From Hemicordylus capensis (Eukaryota; Chordata; Lepidosauria; Squamata; Cordylidae): a stretch of DNA of 64,000 nt. Positions 23,072-28,725 of the stretch are shown here, piece by piece. The position numbers and the translations under genes were made by a program. The stretch lies in the NCBI RefSeq assembly GCF_027244095.1, contig NC_069671.1:2542001-2606000 (forward strand), given 5' to 3'. The notes below the pieces were generated by a model. The model did no database searches, was not told the DNA's origin, and worked only from the letters and a program-made list of their open reading frames with translations. Each line of letters starts with the position of its first letter. Within the stretch, counting starts at the first letter, position 1.

Positions 23072-24359
23072 CGGCCACCTTGTGCTAAGCACTGGGCAAG
23101 GCTGCTCATCCCACAGGTGCACCAGAAACTTGAGCTGCCATGTCCTTAACAGCTGCAGGGCAGGCAGAAATCCTACTGCCGACGTAGTCCCCCTCAGCCT
23201 ATCGCCAGGCTGGGAAAAACTTCATTGGTTGAACAGTTGCCTGTGTTAGACAACTGCTGAAAAGAAAGCAGCCCTGTCAGACGGACAAGGTCCTTGTGGT
23301 GGTGGTGGGGTGATGGGGGCCGCTGTCCACCATCTGGGCACCCAAGATTGCGAACCCCAGACTTAATCATCTCAATGTTGAATACAAAGGTATGGTTAAA
23401 GTTTAAATTCAGGACTGCCAGGAACTTCGGGGCTGAGAACAGGAAACGCTTGTTCACTTGACATGGAGTTAACGTACAGAACTCACTGCCCCTTGATCCA
23501 GCATTCGTTTTAAAAAATGATTCAAATCTATTGCTATCAGCCATGACAGTGAAGTGGATGACCCTCCATAACCAGAGGCAGCCTATCTCTGAACACCAGG
23601 GGCAAGCAGGTGGGTGTAGCCCTGTTGCCTGTATGCTTGCGGGCTCCCCAGATGCATCTGTCAGCAAGAGGATGTGAGCCTAGCTGGCCCAGCAGGGCTC
23701 TTCCGACTGAGCTCATGGCTACAAGGCTGAGGCATGGCCAGTAGCTTAGATGACTTTAGAAACTAGAAGCTACGTAAGGAGGATGGATATATCCATGGCT
23801 AAAGAGAACCTCCATGTCCAGAGGCTGTCTATCTCTGAATAAAAGAGGGAGTAGCTGTGTTGGAATTCTTGGCCAAGGGCAGCTCAGAAAGGGCAGGGGG
23901 CAAATGTCCCTGAGACGAGTAGCTTGCGCCCCATTTCTGTTTCAGAAATCTAACATGGGGAGGACACAGCTTGCCCACCCAGGAGTGCACTCCGCCCCTT
24001 GGGTGCCCACCCCGCTTCTTTTTCTGGGGGCGGAGTGGAGCCTCCCTGTCCCGAGGCAGCCTACCTCCAGACTGCGCTCTGCGGGGAGGTGGACTGGAGA
24101 GCGGTTGCTGCCTCCTCCACGGCCTGCCTGCAGCCCCCCTGCCGCCTGCAGTCCCTGGGCGACAACTCCGCCCCGCTTCACCTTCTCGCCCCGGGGTAAT
24201 GCTACCCCGCTTTGCTCCCCGCGCTTCGCCGGCTTACCTCCGAGGGGCGTACTGGAGGCCGGCGTGGTGGTTCCAGGTGAGGCTCGCCCAGTCCGGCAGC
24301 AGGCAGCAGCACAGCCACAGCGCGGCTCTCAGGCCCCGCGGCCAGCCGCCCGCCTCCAT
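666..24359 (-). CDS. EMID1: EMID1, EMI domain-containing protein 1 (5' part; continues off the left edge)
   Basis: Five exons on the minus strand splice in phase: 24238-24359, 13080-13193, 11810-11913, 2977-3063 and 666-727. Together they encode a signal peptide, an EMI domain (about residues 41-112, with NWCSYTVTR, a NGT glycosylation sequon, CRWPMGC, LEWKCCAGHTGVNC), a linker and CLNCSRFSELLERL. This order and the motif SGCLNCS match vertebrate EMID1 better than its paralogue COL26A1, which lacks NGTYLQRV and has CMNC. EMID1 is a secreted extracellular-matrix protein with an EMI domain followed by collagen triple-helix repeats. The collagen exons must lie to the left of position 1. Intron 1 is about 11 kb and intron 3 about 8.7 kb, both filled with SINEs and MITEs. 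The gene has the same orientation as SF3A1, which lies about 13 kb upstream. Confidence 0.93.
833..1112 (-). repeat. 5S-headed Sauria-type SINE, antisense
   Basis: Read on the minus strand it starts with a 5S-rRNA-like head (TTTGCATTTGAATGGGAGAC, AAG..GGGTCCACCCTGG), passes through a decayed tRNA-like middle (GGGATGG..CTCTGGGAAGAG) and ends with the Sauria body (GAGAAGCCGCTGCCAGTCTG, GAGCTAGATGGACCAAGGGT, TATATGGCAGC). This is one of about two dozen copies in the window and lies 100 bp from EMID1 exon 5. Confidence 0.85.
1113..1435 (+). repeat. Chimeric SINE: tRNA-SINE head joined to Sauria body
   Basis: The first 125 bp (GGTGCAGCGCGGAAATGACT, GGTTCGAATCCCCGCTGGTA, GGCAGCAGTGATAGAGGTA) belong to the tRNA-headed SINE seen at 1,458-1,700 and 51,629-51,893. 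At about 1,238 the sequence switches to the middle and 3' body of the 5S-headed Sauria SINE (TTCCCCTTAGGGGATGGGGC through TATGGCAGCTTCCGAAGTTC). B-box and 3' body are both well preserved. Confidence 0.7.
1458..1700 (-). repeat. tRNA-derived SINE, antisense
   Basis: On the minus strand it has a tRNA-like head with B box GGTTCGAATCC, then the body ending in GCCCACAGAGC..AGTCGAAATCGACTTGATGG. Related copies lie at 20,333, 30,266 and 51,629. It is separated from the chimeric SINE by about 20 bp. Confidence 0.8.
2395..2530. mobile_element. hAT-like MITE, type CAGTGTTCCCTCTAA
   Basis: The ends are imperfect inverted copies of CAGTGTTCCCTC. The inner arms hold GACTACAACTCCCATAATCC and its inverse. 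It is flanked by 8-bp direct repeats TTTGTGCA/CTTGTGCA (7 of 8), the target-site length of hAT transposons. There is no coding capacity. Confidence 0.8.
2977..3063 (-). CDS. EMID1: EMID1 exon 4 (linker)
   Basis: The exon is 87 bp and encodes (E)TVSYLDAQEPGHGSAPLRR LPVRPASYS(G). It aligns with the human linker between the EMI domain and SGCLNCS, sharing EP, the RR doublet, RP and the terminal S-G. The acceptor is CTTTTCAG and the donor CTG|GTAGGT. It enters and leaves in phase 1, matching exons 3 and 5. Confidence 0.85.
3211..3537 (-). repeat. 5S-headed Sauria-type SINE, antisense, near full length
   Basis: All parts are present, from the 3' end TATGTTCCTA to the 5' start GGAGAGCTGGTCTTG (read on the minus strand). 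It lies 150 bp upstream of EMID1 exon 4 in gene sense. Confidence 0.88.
4224..4511 (-). repeat. 5S-headed Sauria-type SINE, antisense
   Basis: The Sauria body, the decayed tRNA-like middle and the 5S-like head are all recognisable. The extreme 5' end is degraded. Confidence 0.85.
4841..4887. repeat. (GT)n microsatellite
   Basis: About 23 uninterrupted GT units in EMID1 intron 3. Confidence 0.97.
5040..5553 (+). mobile_element. RTE/BovB LINE 3' end (copy 1)
   Basis: The plus strand reads TKIRIVQTMFFPVTLYGCES, then WTLKKQDR, FELWCWRRLLRRPWTARK, EAQMTRLKLSYFGHIM and KRRRGRPAAR, the C-terminal block of BovB/RTE ORF2 (YGCESWT..FELWCWRRLLR.PWTA..). Stops interrupt the frame after GHIM. The copy ends in a short AATC repeat, as RTE tails do. 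Confidence 0.88.
5556..5765 (-). mobile_element. L2-like LINE fragment, antisense
   Basis: The minus strand reads CPFLEMNDLQTVVRMLVTSR then LDYCNALYVGLP, the L2-family C-terminal signature. The same segment recurs at 56,175-56,600. Confidence 0.75.
5766..6464. other. Unassigned intronic stretch
   Basis: EMID1 intron sequence without a recognised gene or full repeat. It holds a G run at about 6,148, a further G run at about 6,381 and a T run at about 6,398, which may be assembly-sensitive. Confidence 0.5.
6465..6655 (+). mobile_element. L2-type LINE 3' tail
   Basis: AT-rich 3' UTR-like sequence with GTGAGACACCCAGGGACC and a tail of AAATAAATAAAATAAATAAT. This matches the 3' ends seen at 39,400-39,597 and 42,159-42,329. 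Confidence 0.6.
7015..7268 (+). repeat. 5S-headed Sauria SINE lacking its 5S head
   Basis: It begins in the middle region (AGATCTTCCCTTGAGGGGAG) and runs to the 3' end TATGTTCCTA. It is followed, after a 26-bp linker, by a second SINE in the same direction. Confidence 0.85.
7295..7590 (+). repeat. 5S-headed Sauria SINE, full length
   Basis: It starts GGAGAGCTGGTCTTGTGTAA, with TTAGCTAAGCAGGGTC and GAATGGGAGACC matching the conserved 5S rRNA promoter region (AGCTAAGCAGGGTCG, GGATGGGAGACC). It ends TATGGCAGCTTCCTATG. Confidence 0.9.
7591..7803 (+). repeat. tRNA-derived SINE
   Basis: The B box is GAGTTCAAATCCCC. The body has TGACTCTGACCCAGTCAC and CACAGGGTTGTTGTGAGG, and the 3' end CTACTCTGGGCTC with GGCAGAGCGGGATCACAATA. 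Copies also lie at 26,380, 36,712 and, inverted, 58,965. Confidence 0.85.
7804..9065. other. Unassigned intronic stretch, GC-moderate
   Basis: EMID1 intron 3 sequence with long but repetitive open frames and no recognised protein. Near 8,690-8,815 are palindromic CCGCGGATATGCGGAT-type motifs that may be a decayed MITE. Confidence 0.4.
9066..9089. repeat. (GATT)n microsatellite
   Basis: Six GATT units. Confidence 0.9.
9296..9491. mobile_element. hAT-like MITE, type CAGTGTTCCCTCTAA, different core
   Basis: The left end CAGTGTTCCCTCTAAGG is inverted at the right (TTTAGAAAGAACACCG). Flanking 8-bp repeats are GAGCTCAT/GAGCTAAT (7 of 8). The inside, rich in CACACA and CGCTCAGG, differs from the ACTACAACTCCCA core of the other copies. 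Confidence 0.75.
9790..9820. repeat. (GT)n microsatellite
   Basis: About 15 GT units. Confidence 0.95.
10280..10560 (-). repeat. 5S-headed Sauria SINE, antisense
   Basis: Body, middle and 5S-like head are present. A further decayed Sauria 3' fragment lies just upstream at about 10,110-10,185. Confidence 0.85.
10845..10985 (+). repeat. Unnamed repeat, copy 1
   Basis: Homologous in inverse orientation to 33,548-33,680, sharing CTGCTCTCCC, AAGTGCTCTTTGCCTTCC and GATCCTCAAGGACATATA at about 85% by eye. I do not recognise the family. Confidence 0.65.
11137..11575 (-). repeat. 5S-tRNA-Sauria composite SINE, antisense, interrupted by a MITE
   Basis: This copy keeps a clear tRNA-like middle: on the minus strand GGGGCCATAGCTCAGTGG (A box) and a B box near GGTTCAC, between the 5S-like head and the Sauria body. 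A MITE splits the 3' body at 11,205-11,333. Confidence 0.85.
11205..11333. mobile_element. hAT-like MITE, type CAGGGGTTCTCAA, inside a SINE
   Basis: The terminal inverted repeats CAGGGATTCTCAACGTTGGG and CAGCGATTCTCAACGTTGGG differ at one base. The 8-bp target duplication is GTCTATAC/GTCTACAC. Removing the element and one repeat restores a continuous Sauria body. Confidence 0.9.
11810..11913 (-). CDS. EMID1: EMID1 exon 3 (second half of EMI domain)
   Basis: The exon is 104 bp and encodes (S)YRTIVRPMYKQAYKMVTAL EWKCCAGHTGVNCEA. YRT.VRP.YK, W.CC.G..G..C is the C-terminal half of the EMI fold, with its paired cysteines intact. The acceptor is CCCCCAG and the donor GCAG|GTACGG. The frame joins exon 2 through a split serine. 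Confidence 0.95.
12170..12284. mobile_element. hAT-like MITE, type CAGGGTTTCTTAACC
   Basis: Terminal inverted repeats CAGGGTTTCTTAACCTTGGG and its inverse, with a perfect 8-bp target duplication GGTTAGAT on both sides. The core carries GGACTACAACTCCCATCATC and its inverse. Confidence 0.93.
12755..12915. mobile_element. hAT-like MITE, type CAGTGTTCCCTCTAA
   Basis: Starts CAGTGTTCCCTCTAAGAGG and ends CTTACAGGGAACACTG, with inverted ACTACAACTCCCATAATCC cores. The target duplication is decayed (about 4 of 8). It lies 165 bp from EMID1 exon 2. Confidence 0.85.
13080..13193 (-). CDS. EMID1: EMID1 exon 2 (first half of EMI domain)
   Basis: The exon is 114 bp and encodes (R)NWCSYTVTRMVSCHIQNGT YLQRVFQSCRWPMGCTGG(S). 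The NWC start, the NGT sequon, LQRV and CRWP are diagnostic of the EMID1/COL26A1 EMI domain. The acceptor is CTCTCTTTCAG and the donor GGCAG|GTGAGG. Confidence 0.96.
13434..13478. repeat. (GAATA)n pentanucleotide microsatellite
   Basis: Nine tandem GAATA units in EMID1 intron 1. Confidence 0.95.
13690..13872 (+). repeat. tRNA-headed Sauria SINE
   Basis: It has the tRNA-like B box CCTGGTTCAATGCCTGGCAG followed directly by the Sauria body to AGGCAGCTTCCTATGTTCCT. There is no 5S head. Confidence 0.75.
14402..14715 (+). repeat. 5S-headed Sauria SINE
   Basis: 5S-like head with GCTAAGCAGGGCCCACCCTG and GAATGGGAGACG, middle, and body ending GGCGGCAGCTTCCGATG. Confidence 0.85.
15031..15058. repeat. 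(AC)n microsatellite
   Basis: Fourteen AC units. Confidence 0.95.
15352..15488. mobile_element. hAT-like MITE, type CAGGGGTTCTCAA
   Basis: Ends CAGGCGTTCCCAAGCTTGG and CGCTCAAGAACCTCTG, with inverted ACTACAACTCCCATCA cores. No clear target duplication remains. Confidence 0.75.
15979..16014. repeat. (CA)n microsatellite, interrupted
   Basis: CA units broken by two AA interruptions. Confidence 0.9.
16205..16650 (+). mobile_element. RTE/BovB LINE 3' end (copy 2) with (CATC)n tail
   Basis: The plus strand reads EAQMTRLKLSYFGHIVRRPS then GKVEGKRRRGRPAARWRDS. A segment around MNAPL/LNAPL is tandemly repeated (near 16,465 and 16,510). The copy ends in eight CATC units at 16,618-16,650. Confidence 0.88.
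16738..16979. mobile_element. Long inverted-repeat element (fold-back MITE)
   Basis: The left end GGTCATTCACACAATCAAAA recurs inverted at the right end (TTTTGATTGTGTGAATGACC), and similarity continues inward for about 90 bp through GGAAGCAAG. The whole 242 bp can fold on itself. No ORF and no clear target duplication. Family not recognised. Confidence 0.8.
16985..17570. other. Unassigned intronic stretch
   Basis: EMID1 intron 1 sequence with no gene or repeat that I recognise. Confidence 0.4.
17575..17705 (+). repeat. Sauria SINE 3' body fragment
   Basis: GACTCCTGCCTGCAGCCTTG through AAGGCAGCTTTTTATGTTCG. The head is absent. Confidence 0.75.
18416..18551. mobile_element. hAT-like MITE, type CAGGGGTTCTCAA, decayed
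   Basis: Left end CAGAGGGGCTCAAAGTTGGG. Cores GGACTACAGCTCCCATCC and GGGGGTTGTAGTCCAGCC are inverted. The right end is degraded. Confidence 0.65.
18613..18936 (-). repeat. 5S-tRNA-Sauria composite SINE, antisense
   Basis: On the minus strand: 5S-like head, then a clear tRNA-like unit (GGGCAGCAACTCAGTGGCAG as A box, B box GGGTTCAACCC), then the Sauria body. It is one of two copies that best show the three-part structure. Confidence 0.85.
18937..19611. other. Unassigned GC-rich intronic stretch
   Basis: EMID1 intron 1 sequence with overlapping open frames of biased composition but no recognised protein and no splice-flanked conserved block. Confidence 0.4.
19612..19638. repeat. (CA)n microsatellite
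   Basis: About 13 CA units. Confidence 0.95.
20074..20107. repeat. (CT)n(CA)n compound microsatellite
   Basis: Nine CT units run directly into seven CA units. Confidence 0.92.
20128..20325 (+). mobile_element. CR1/L3-type LINE fragment
   Basis: GAGAAGGTGCAGAAGAGGGC and GGGGCTCTTTAGTCTGGAAA are the same segments found in the CR1-like copies at 33,036-33,545 and 34,180-34,785. Confidence 0.75.
20333..20487 (+). repeat. tRNA-derived SINE, 3' truncated
   Basis: Head GCACAGCGGCAAATGACTAG with B box GGGTTCGAATCCC, body to GTGTGGGAGATGGCAAAG. The expected 3' third is absent and BovB sequence takes over at once. Confidence 0.8.
20488..20572 (-). mobile_element. RTE/BovB fragment, antisense, fused to the SINE
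   Basis: The minus strand reads ACAAAGATTCGAATCGTTCG then ATGGATGTGAAAGCCGGACT, the same segment as 22,590-22,670 of BovB copy 3. Confidence 0.8.
20945..21243 (+). repeat. 5S-headed Sauria SINE with downstream SINE-head stub
   Basis: A near-complete SINE ends TATGTTCCTA at 21,240. It is followed by a 26-bp linker and the first 30 bp of another SINE head (to 21,298). The junction is identical to the one at 7,259-7,326. Confidence 0.85.
21312..21440 (-). repeat. Retroposon fragment related to 48,690-49,021
   Basis: It shares AAGCGGCTTACATAGAAAAA and AAGATGG..CCCTGTCC with the intron 7 element of SF3A1. A sense-orientation relative of the same 3' end (GTGAGCTCCTTGGGAACA, AAACTGCTTTACAATC) lies at 21,590-21,720. 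Confidence 0.55.
21876..21925. repeat. (ACTGAC)n and (AC)n compound tandem repeat
   Basis: Hexanucleotide CTGACA units grade into an AC run. Confidence 0.93.
22016..22051. repeat. (TGCC)n microsatellite
   Basis: About nine TGCC units. Confidence 0.95.
22408..22448. mobile_element. hAT-like MITE half
   Basis: GGGGATGATGGGAGTTGTAG with TCCAACAGCATC is one arm of the MITE family. A decayed partner arm may begin at about 22,292. Confidence 0.55.
22585..23071 (+). mobile_element. RTE/BovB LINE 3' end (copy 3) with (AATC)n tail
   Basis: TKIRIVRTMVFPVTLYGCES, a gap, then EAQTTRLKLSCFGHMMRRPS and GKVEGKRRRG. The tail of about nine AATC units spans 23,034-23,071. Confidence 0.9.
23072..24029. other. 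Unassigned stretch upstream of the CpG island
   Basis: EMID1 intron 1. Traces of LINE 3' sequence (AGCTGGCCCAGCAGGGCTCTT near 23,685) and MITE edges near 23,330, otherwise nothing recognised. Confidence 0.4.
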
Positions 24360-24900
24360 CGGGGCCACCCCGGTCGGTGCTGGGGGCGCGGCGGCGGGCG
24401 TGGGGGGGCAGCCGCGGGGTCGAGCCCGCCCCGGCCAGACGCAGCAGCAGCAGGAGGGTCGCGGCGGCGGCGGCGGCGGCGGCTCCTCACGCGAGCTTCA
24501 TTGAGCACAGCCGAGCCAGGCGGCGGCGGCGGCGGCTCCTTCCCTGGCAGGCGAGCGGGCTCGGCCCCGTGCCAGGCGCAGCCGGAATCCCGCCGGGCTC
24601 GGGCCAGCAGCCGGGACGGGAGCCACCCGACTTGCGGAACCGAGCGGGGTGGCTGCAGGGCGGGGCGGGGAGAGGAGCAGCGCCGCCGCCGCCTCCTCTG
24701 GGCTGCCCGAAGCGCCCGGCAGCTGCTGCGAGAGATGAAAGGCGGAGGAGGAGGAGGAGGAGCCGCCTCCCTCTTGCCTCGCGGGGGGGGGGCTGCTCCT
24801 CCTCAGCCGCAGGAAAGCCGGGGCCCCCCGCAGCAGCAGCAGCAGCAGCAGCGGCTCTTCTGCACTTCCCTGCCTGCCCCTCGCTCGCTGCCATTCACTT
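24030..24900 (-). promoter_or_regulatory. EMID1: CpG island over EMID1 exon 1 and 5' leader
   Basis: Very CpG-rich DNA with GGC/GCC runs and a short CAG/CTG run (about 24,829-24,852) covers the EMID1 start codon at 24,359 and the sequence upstream of it in gene sense. No TATA box stands out. The transcription start cannot be fixed. The five-codon upstream frame at 24,487-24,501 (MKLA, stop) lies in the probable leader. Confidence 0.75.
24238..24359 (-). CDS. EMID1: EMID1 exon 1 (start codon, signal peptide)
   Basis: ATG at 24,359 opens MEAGGWPRGLRAALWLCCCL then LPDWAS, a basic n-region, a hydrophobic core and a small-residue cleavage area. The protein continues to YAPR before the donor CGGAG|GTAAGC. 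The split AG joins G of exon 2 to give RRNWCSY, the same junction residues as human EMID1. No upstream in-frame ATG was preferred because this one directly precedes the signal peptide. Confidence 0.92.
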
Positions 24901-24966
24901 GTCTAGTCTTTACTCCACTCCTGCTTGGGCTCTCCAGTTAACTTCCTGGCTCGGCTCGGCTGCTCC

Positions 24967-25312
24967 CTCGACTTTCTGGACATCTCTCTTTTTTCTTCTT
25001 CTTCTGCTGCCTCTCTTTGCTCGCTCGCTCGCTCGCTCTCTTTCTTTCGAGGAGCTCCAGCCTTGTGACTGGGAGTTCCCCCCACCCCACCAAGCCTTCC
25101 TCCCGGGCAGGCTCTACTTCCCCTCACTTCTCTTTCATTATTTCATTCATTCTCTCGTCCTTCCTCAAGGCACTTTTCTCTTTCCTTGTCAATTCGCGTA
25201 TCTTTTTCCTCCTAATTAATTTCTCGCTTGCTTTGCTTTGTTCATTTCTCTTTCTGTCTTTCTTGAATCCACCTTTTCCTGTTTCGGTCTTCTCAATTCA
25301 CTTTCTTTTCCG

Positions 25313-25352
<40 letters not shown>

Positions 25353-25560
25353 ACTTCTCTTCAGTCTTTTATTAATTGGTCTTTTTCCTTTCCTCCATTT
25401 CCTTCCTTCCTTCTCTCCCCTTGTTCCTCAGATCCCACGCCATGTCTTTTCCTTTCTCTCTTTCTCTCTCCCACATCCATCCATCCACTTCTCTTTCTGC
25501 CTTTCTTGAATCCACCTGTCTGCCTTCCCTCCATTTTCTTTCTTCCCCCCTTGGCTGGAT
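24967..25560. repeat. Pyrimidine-rich tract with (CT)n core
   Basis: About 600 bp of nearly pure C/T on the plus strand, including 17 CT units at 25,318-25,351 and several CTTT/TTCC runs. It lies upstream of the EMID1 promoter. The long plus-strand open frame across it is compositional. Confidence 0.85.
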
Positions 25561-26103
25561 CAAGGAACCCAGACAATCCCGGGAGGAGGTGGCGCTCCAC
25601 GGGGTCCCCAGGCCGGCCGGCCACCTTCTCCCTTTCCTGTTCAGACCGTGCCAAACGTCCCTATTCTCTCAGCCTTGTGAAGCAGAAAAACCAAAGCACA
25701 AGGGAACTGAAAGGGTGATGGACTTCGATCATGTCCAAGATAGGCCTCCATATCCCCCCCCCACCCAGCCCCCAGATCTAAGCTGTTTAATTTTCTGAGT
25801 TGCCTCGTTATGTGAAACTAGGTAAAGCAGCCTGCTTGGGGTGCTATTTAAGGGGGCCTCACAGTGTGGGGCAGATCCAAATCAAGAGGCAGAGGCATTG
25901 TTAGTATCCCTACTTCAAGATCTGGGGCCTGGACCAACAAGCTCTCAGAGCCCCTCCCCAATAAACTCAGTCATGACCCCCGCCGCCAAATAAGAAGTTT
26001 TAAGAGGGGGGCATGTGTCTCTTTTTATAATGCAGTGCAATGTGGACATGGAAGTACTACTTGGAAGTAAAGTGCATTGTGGTCGATGGCTAACCTGATA
26101 CGA

Positions 26104-26178
26104 GGGAATTACTCCAAGCAGCCCCACTGAAATTAAAAAGACAATTTAATTTCAGTGGGACTACTTGGAGAAATTCCC
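26104..26178. repeat. Short palindromic element
   Basis: Arms of 32 bp (26,104-26,135 and 26,147-26,178) pair at 29 of 32 positions around an 11-bp loop. The arms carry CCACTGAAATTA and its inverse. Related decayed sequence lies at about 37,122-37,180. Confidence 0.8.
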
Positions 26179-26379
26179 CCCTCCGTGTCAGCCCTTGAGA
26201 CTTACTCCAAGGTGAGTGCAAGTTGGCAGCTTCCATCAACATGACCCTGAAATAAACAAGATTAAACTGAAATGGACAGAGGTCTGAATTCTCCACCAGA
26301 GTTACAGCTGAATTGGGGGATCTGGAGCTGCTTTTCCTTTGGCCATCAGGACCCCCACACAAATGAACCATTAAGCAGC

Positions 26380-26545
26380 TGTGTGTGGTTATAGGGCGTT
26401 GGGCTAGGATTGGGGAGACCTGGGTTCAAATCCTTCCCGCTCAGCTATGAAGCTCATACAGTGGATTTAGACCGGTTACTCTTTCTAGGCCTAACCTACC
26501 TTATAGGGCTGTTGTGAAGATAAAAGAGGGGGGAGGAAGAACCAT
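26380..26545 (+). repeat. tRNA-derived SINE
   Basis: GGTTCAAATCCTTCCC B box, the CCTAACCTACCTTATAGGGC body and GTTGTGAAGATAAAAG near the 3' end. It is diverged relative to 7,591-7,803. Confidence 0.75.
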
Positions 26546-28064
26546 GTGCGCTGCCCGGACCTTGTGGGAGGGTCCACAACTTCAAGGCTGCTCAGTTATG
26601 GGAATTGTCCAAAAATTGCTGAAGGACCGAAGTTGAGCAGCCCTGGAATGAATGGACAAACAAAGAGTTCTGCCTCCAGAGCTGGTTTCAGGGTAAAAAC
26701 AGTGCAGGGGGGAATGTTAAGCCCCCTCCCCACACTTCCCACTGCTTTTTCAGGTTAAAAGAGACATGCTCCTGATCCGCTTCTCAGTTTCAGCCCCTCA
26801 ATTAATGACGGATTGAACATCACATGCAGTTGGGGGACTGGGATGGTTTTAAAGAGATTAGAGACGGGGGTCCATCGACAGCTCTGTGCCCTCCTGATCC
26901 CAACCTTGGGTGGTCTCTCGACTCCCGTGCCTAGCACTTGGGGACCGTAGTGGGGCCACCCATGGGTTAAAGACAACAACAAGATCCAAGAACAGGCAGA
27001 TGATGAGGAAGAAGAGGAGGAAGAAGAGGAAGAGGAAGAAAGAAGAGGAAGGAGGAAGAGGAAGAAGACCACCTCCTCTAAAAAAAAGTCTAAACAGACC
27101 AAGTTTGGCAAAGATTTAATATGTTCAGGGGCAGGAGGGTGTCCCCTAAAAGGAAAAATTATCCTTAGCAAGGAAAAAAGACACCCTCCATTTCTCCCCA
27201 CTGATCACTTTTCTTTTTTCTTCTGTGGAGAGGGAGGGAGGGAGGGGTCTTTCCCGCATCCCCCCCTCCTGCAAACTTTCCTCCCTGTTTTGTGTGAGCC
27301 TGGCTGGAAAGGAAGCCCTTTCATGGGGCCCGGTGAGGCCTTAGGCAGCAGATTCTCGAGGCATCAACAGGGCGGCAAGATCCGCCCCCCCCCGGCCCGC
27401 TTCCCTTGCGGCCCAATCCAAGCCCTGCAAGCCCTGCGTGGAGCTTTGCCTCTCCTCACCCTCTTTGCAGAGCTTGCAGGCGCTTCTCCGAGGCTGCCGG
27501 CAGGAGTCGTTCCCAGCTCTATCTGAAGAACCCGAACCCTTCAGGGTCTCTTCCCCCCATTGCTCCACCAGGCAGATGCTGGGGGTCCATGGGGGGGGGG
27601 AGATCCTGGCGGGTGGCAGCTGCACTTGAAGGGCCTGAGCCAGCCAGGTCTGGATGGACCTGCTGCTGTGCTGGGCTCTGCGGCACCCCTGCTGCGGCTG
27701 AAGGGTCTTTCATAGGTGGGGAGGAGGCCGCAAAGGGAAGCAGGCAGAGAGGGGGGCAGATTCGAGGGAGAGGAAGCGGCAGGGACTAATTTCAAGGCAG
27801 TGGGGAGTGTGTGAGAAGCGTCTCAGCTGCCAGTGGAAATCCCCAGCTAGCTGGCTGGCTTCTCCCCCCACCACCCCACCACCACCCCACCCACACACAC
27901 ACAACTTCCCCAGATAAAGATGCTCTTGTTCCCAGTGGGAGTGAAGGGAGGAAATCAGAACAAAGTGAGGATTTGAGGCTGCTCCGAAGAAGCTCCTTCC
28001 CTAGCCTAATCAACCGCTTTGGAGAGGCGGCTAGAATGGAAGAAAATACAGGCAGCATCCGTAT
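26546..28064. other. Intergenic stretch with a purine-rich run
   Basis: A GA-rich run (AGGAAGAAG units) lies at 26,995-27,070. A decayed antisense Sauria body (GGCGCTTCTCCGAGGCTGCC) lies at 27,468-27,540. Frames over the purine run encode K/R/E repeats that I do not regard as genes. Confidence 0.5.
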
Positions 28065-28145
28065 ACAGCAGGAGGCACAACTACATCTCCCATCGTCTCC
28101 AGCCACAGTGGCCGATCATCAGGGATGATGGGGGTTGTAGTCCAA
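28065..28145. mobile_element. hAT-like MITE core fragment
   Basis: CACAACTACATCTCCCATCG and GGGGGTTGTAGTCCAACA inverted arms. The terminal repeats are missing. Confidence 0.6.
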
Positions 28146-28204
28146 CAATAGCTCTTCCTCTGTGTGTGTGAGACAGAGAGAGAGAGACAGTTGCACATTC
28201 CTGA

Positions 28205-28330
28205 TTTTTGGAAGCTGCCGTTGACTGAGTCAGGTCCATGGTCCAACCAAGTCAGCCTTGTCTACACAGACTGGCAGCAGCTCTTCAGACAAAACTCTTT
28301 CCCCAGCCCTCGATGGGGATGCCAGTGGTC
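28205..28330 (-). repeat. Sauria SINE 3' fragment, antisense
   Basis: TGGAAGCTGCCGTTGACTGA through the Sauria body. A separate 5S-head fragment in the same orientation lies at 28,632-28,725, so the two may be one split copy. Confidence 0.65.
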
Positions 28331-28631
28331 GGAGCTGGCCCTAAGCACAACAACTGCTCTGCTTCTGCCCTTGCCTTCCCTCCTTCCTCCTCCTTACCTA
28401 CTGGGTCTCTTCCTTAGTTTTCAGGAGTGACCAATTTAGCTGGGTAAACCTGGCCCACCATGGAGAGGCTGCTGGAATTGGCCTGCTTGTGGCTTACTGT
28501 AGCCATAATGTCAATAATTCTGGCGTCTGATATAAGCATGTTCCCCACCAGCATCAGCCGCCTCCTGGGATGCGGTAGCATTCTCTCCATGTCAGATGCT
28601 GGAATGATATGATGGGTGCCATATATTGTGG

Positions 28632-28725
28632 CTCCAGCAGAGGCTTACATATGTAGTCTCCCATCCAAATGCAAACCAAGGCAGACCCTGCTTAGCAAAG
28701 GGGACAAGCCATGCTTGCTGCCCTT
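28632..28725 (-). repeat. 5S-like SINE head fragment, antisense
   Basis: ACATATGTAGTCTCCCATCC, AGACCCTGCTTAGCAAAGGG and CATGCTTGCTGCC are the inverted 5S-like head. Confidence 0.75.

Noticed and set aside
24487-24894. 135-codon minus-strand frame with poly-Ala and poly-Leu in the CpG island, ending MKLA
   Set aside because: It is made by GCC/CTG runs, has no family resemblance and ends before the true EMID1 signal-peptide exon. MKLA resembling the COL26A1 start is probably chance.
23814-24941. 375-codon plus-strand frame across the CpG island
   Set aside because: It runs antisense over EMID1 exon 1, its composition is Arg/Gly/Pro from GC skew, and it has no recognised domain.
25017-25718. 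Ser/Leu/Phe-rich plus-strand frame of 233 codons with apparent membrane segments
   Set aside because: It is a translation of the CT-rich tract. Hydrophobicity comes from TTC/CTC/TCT codons.
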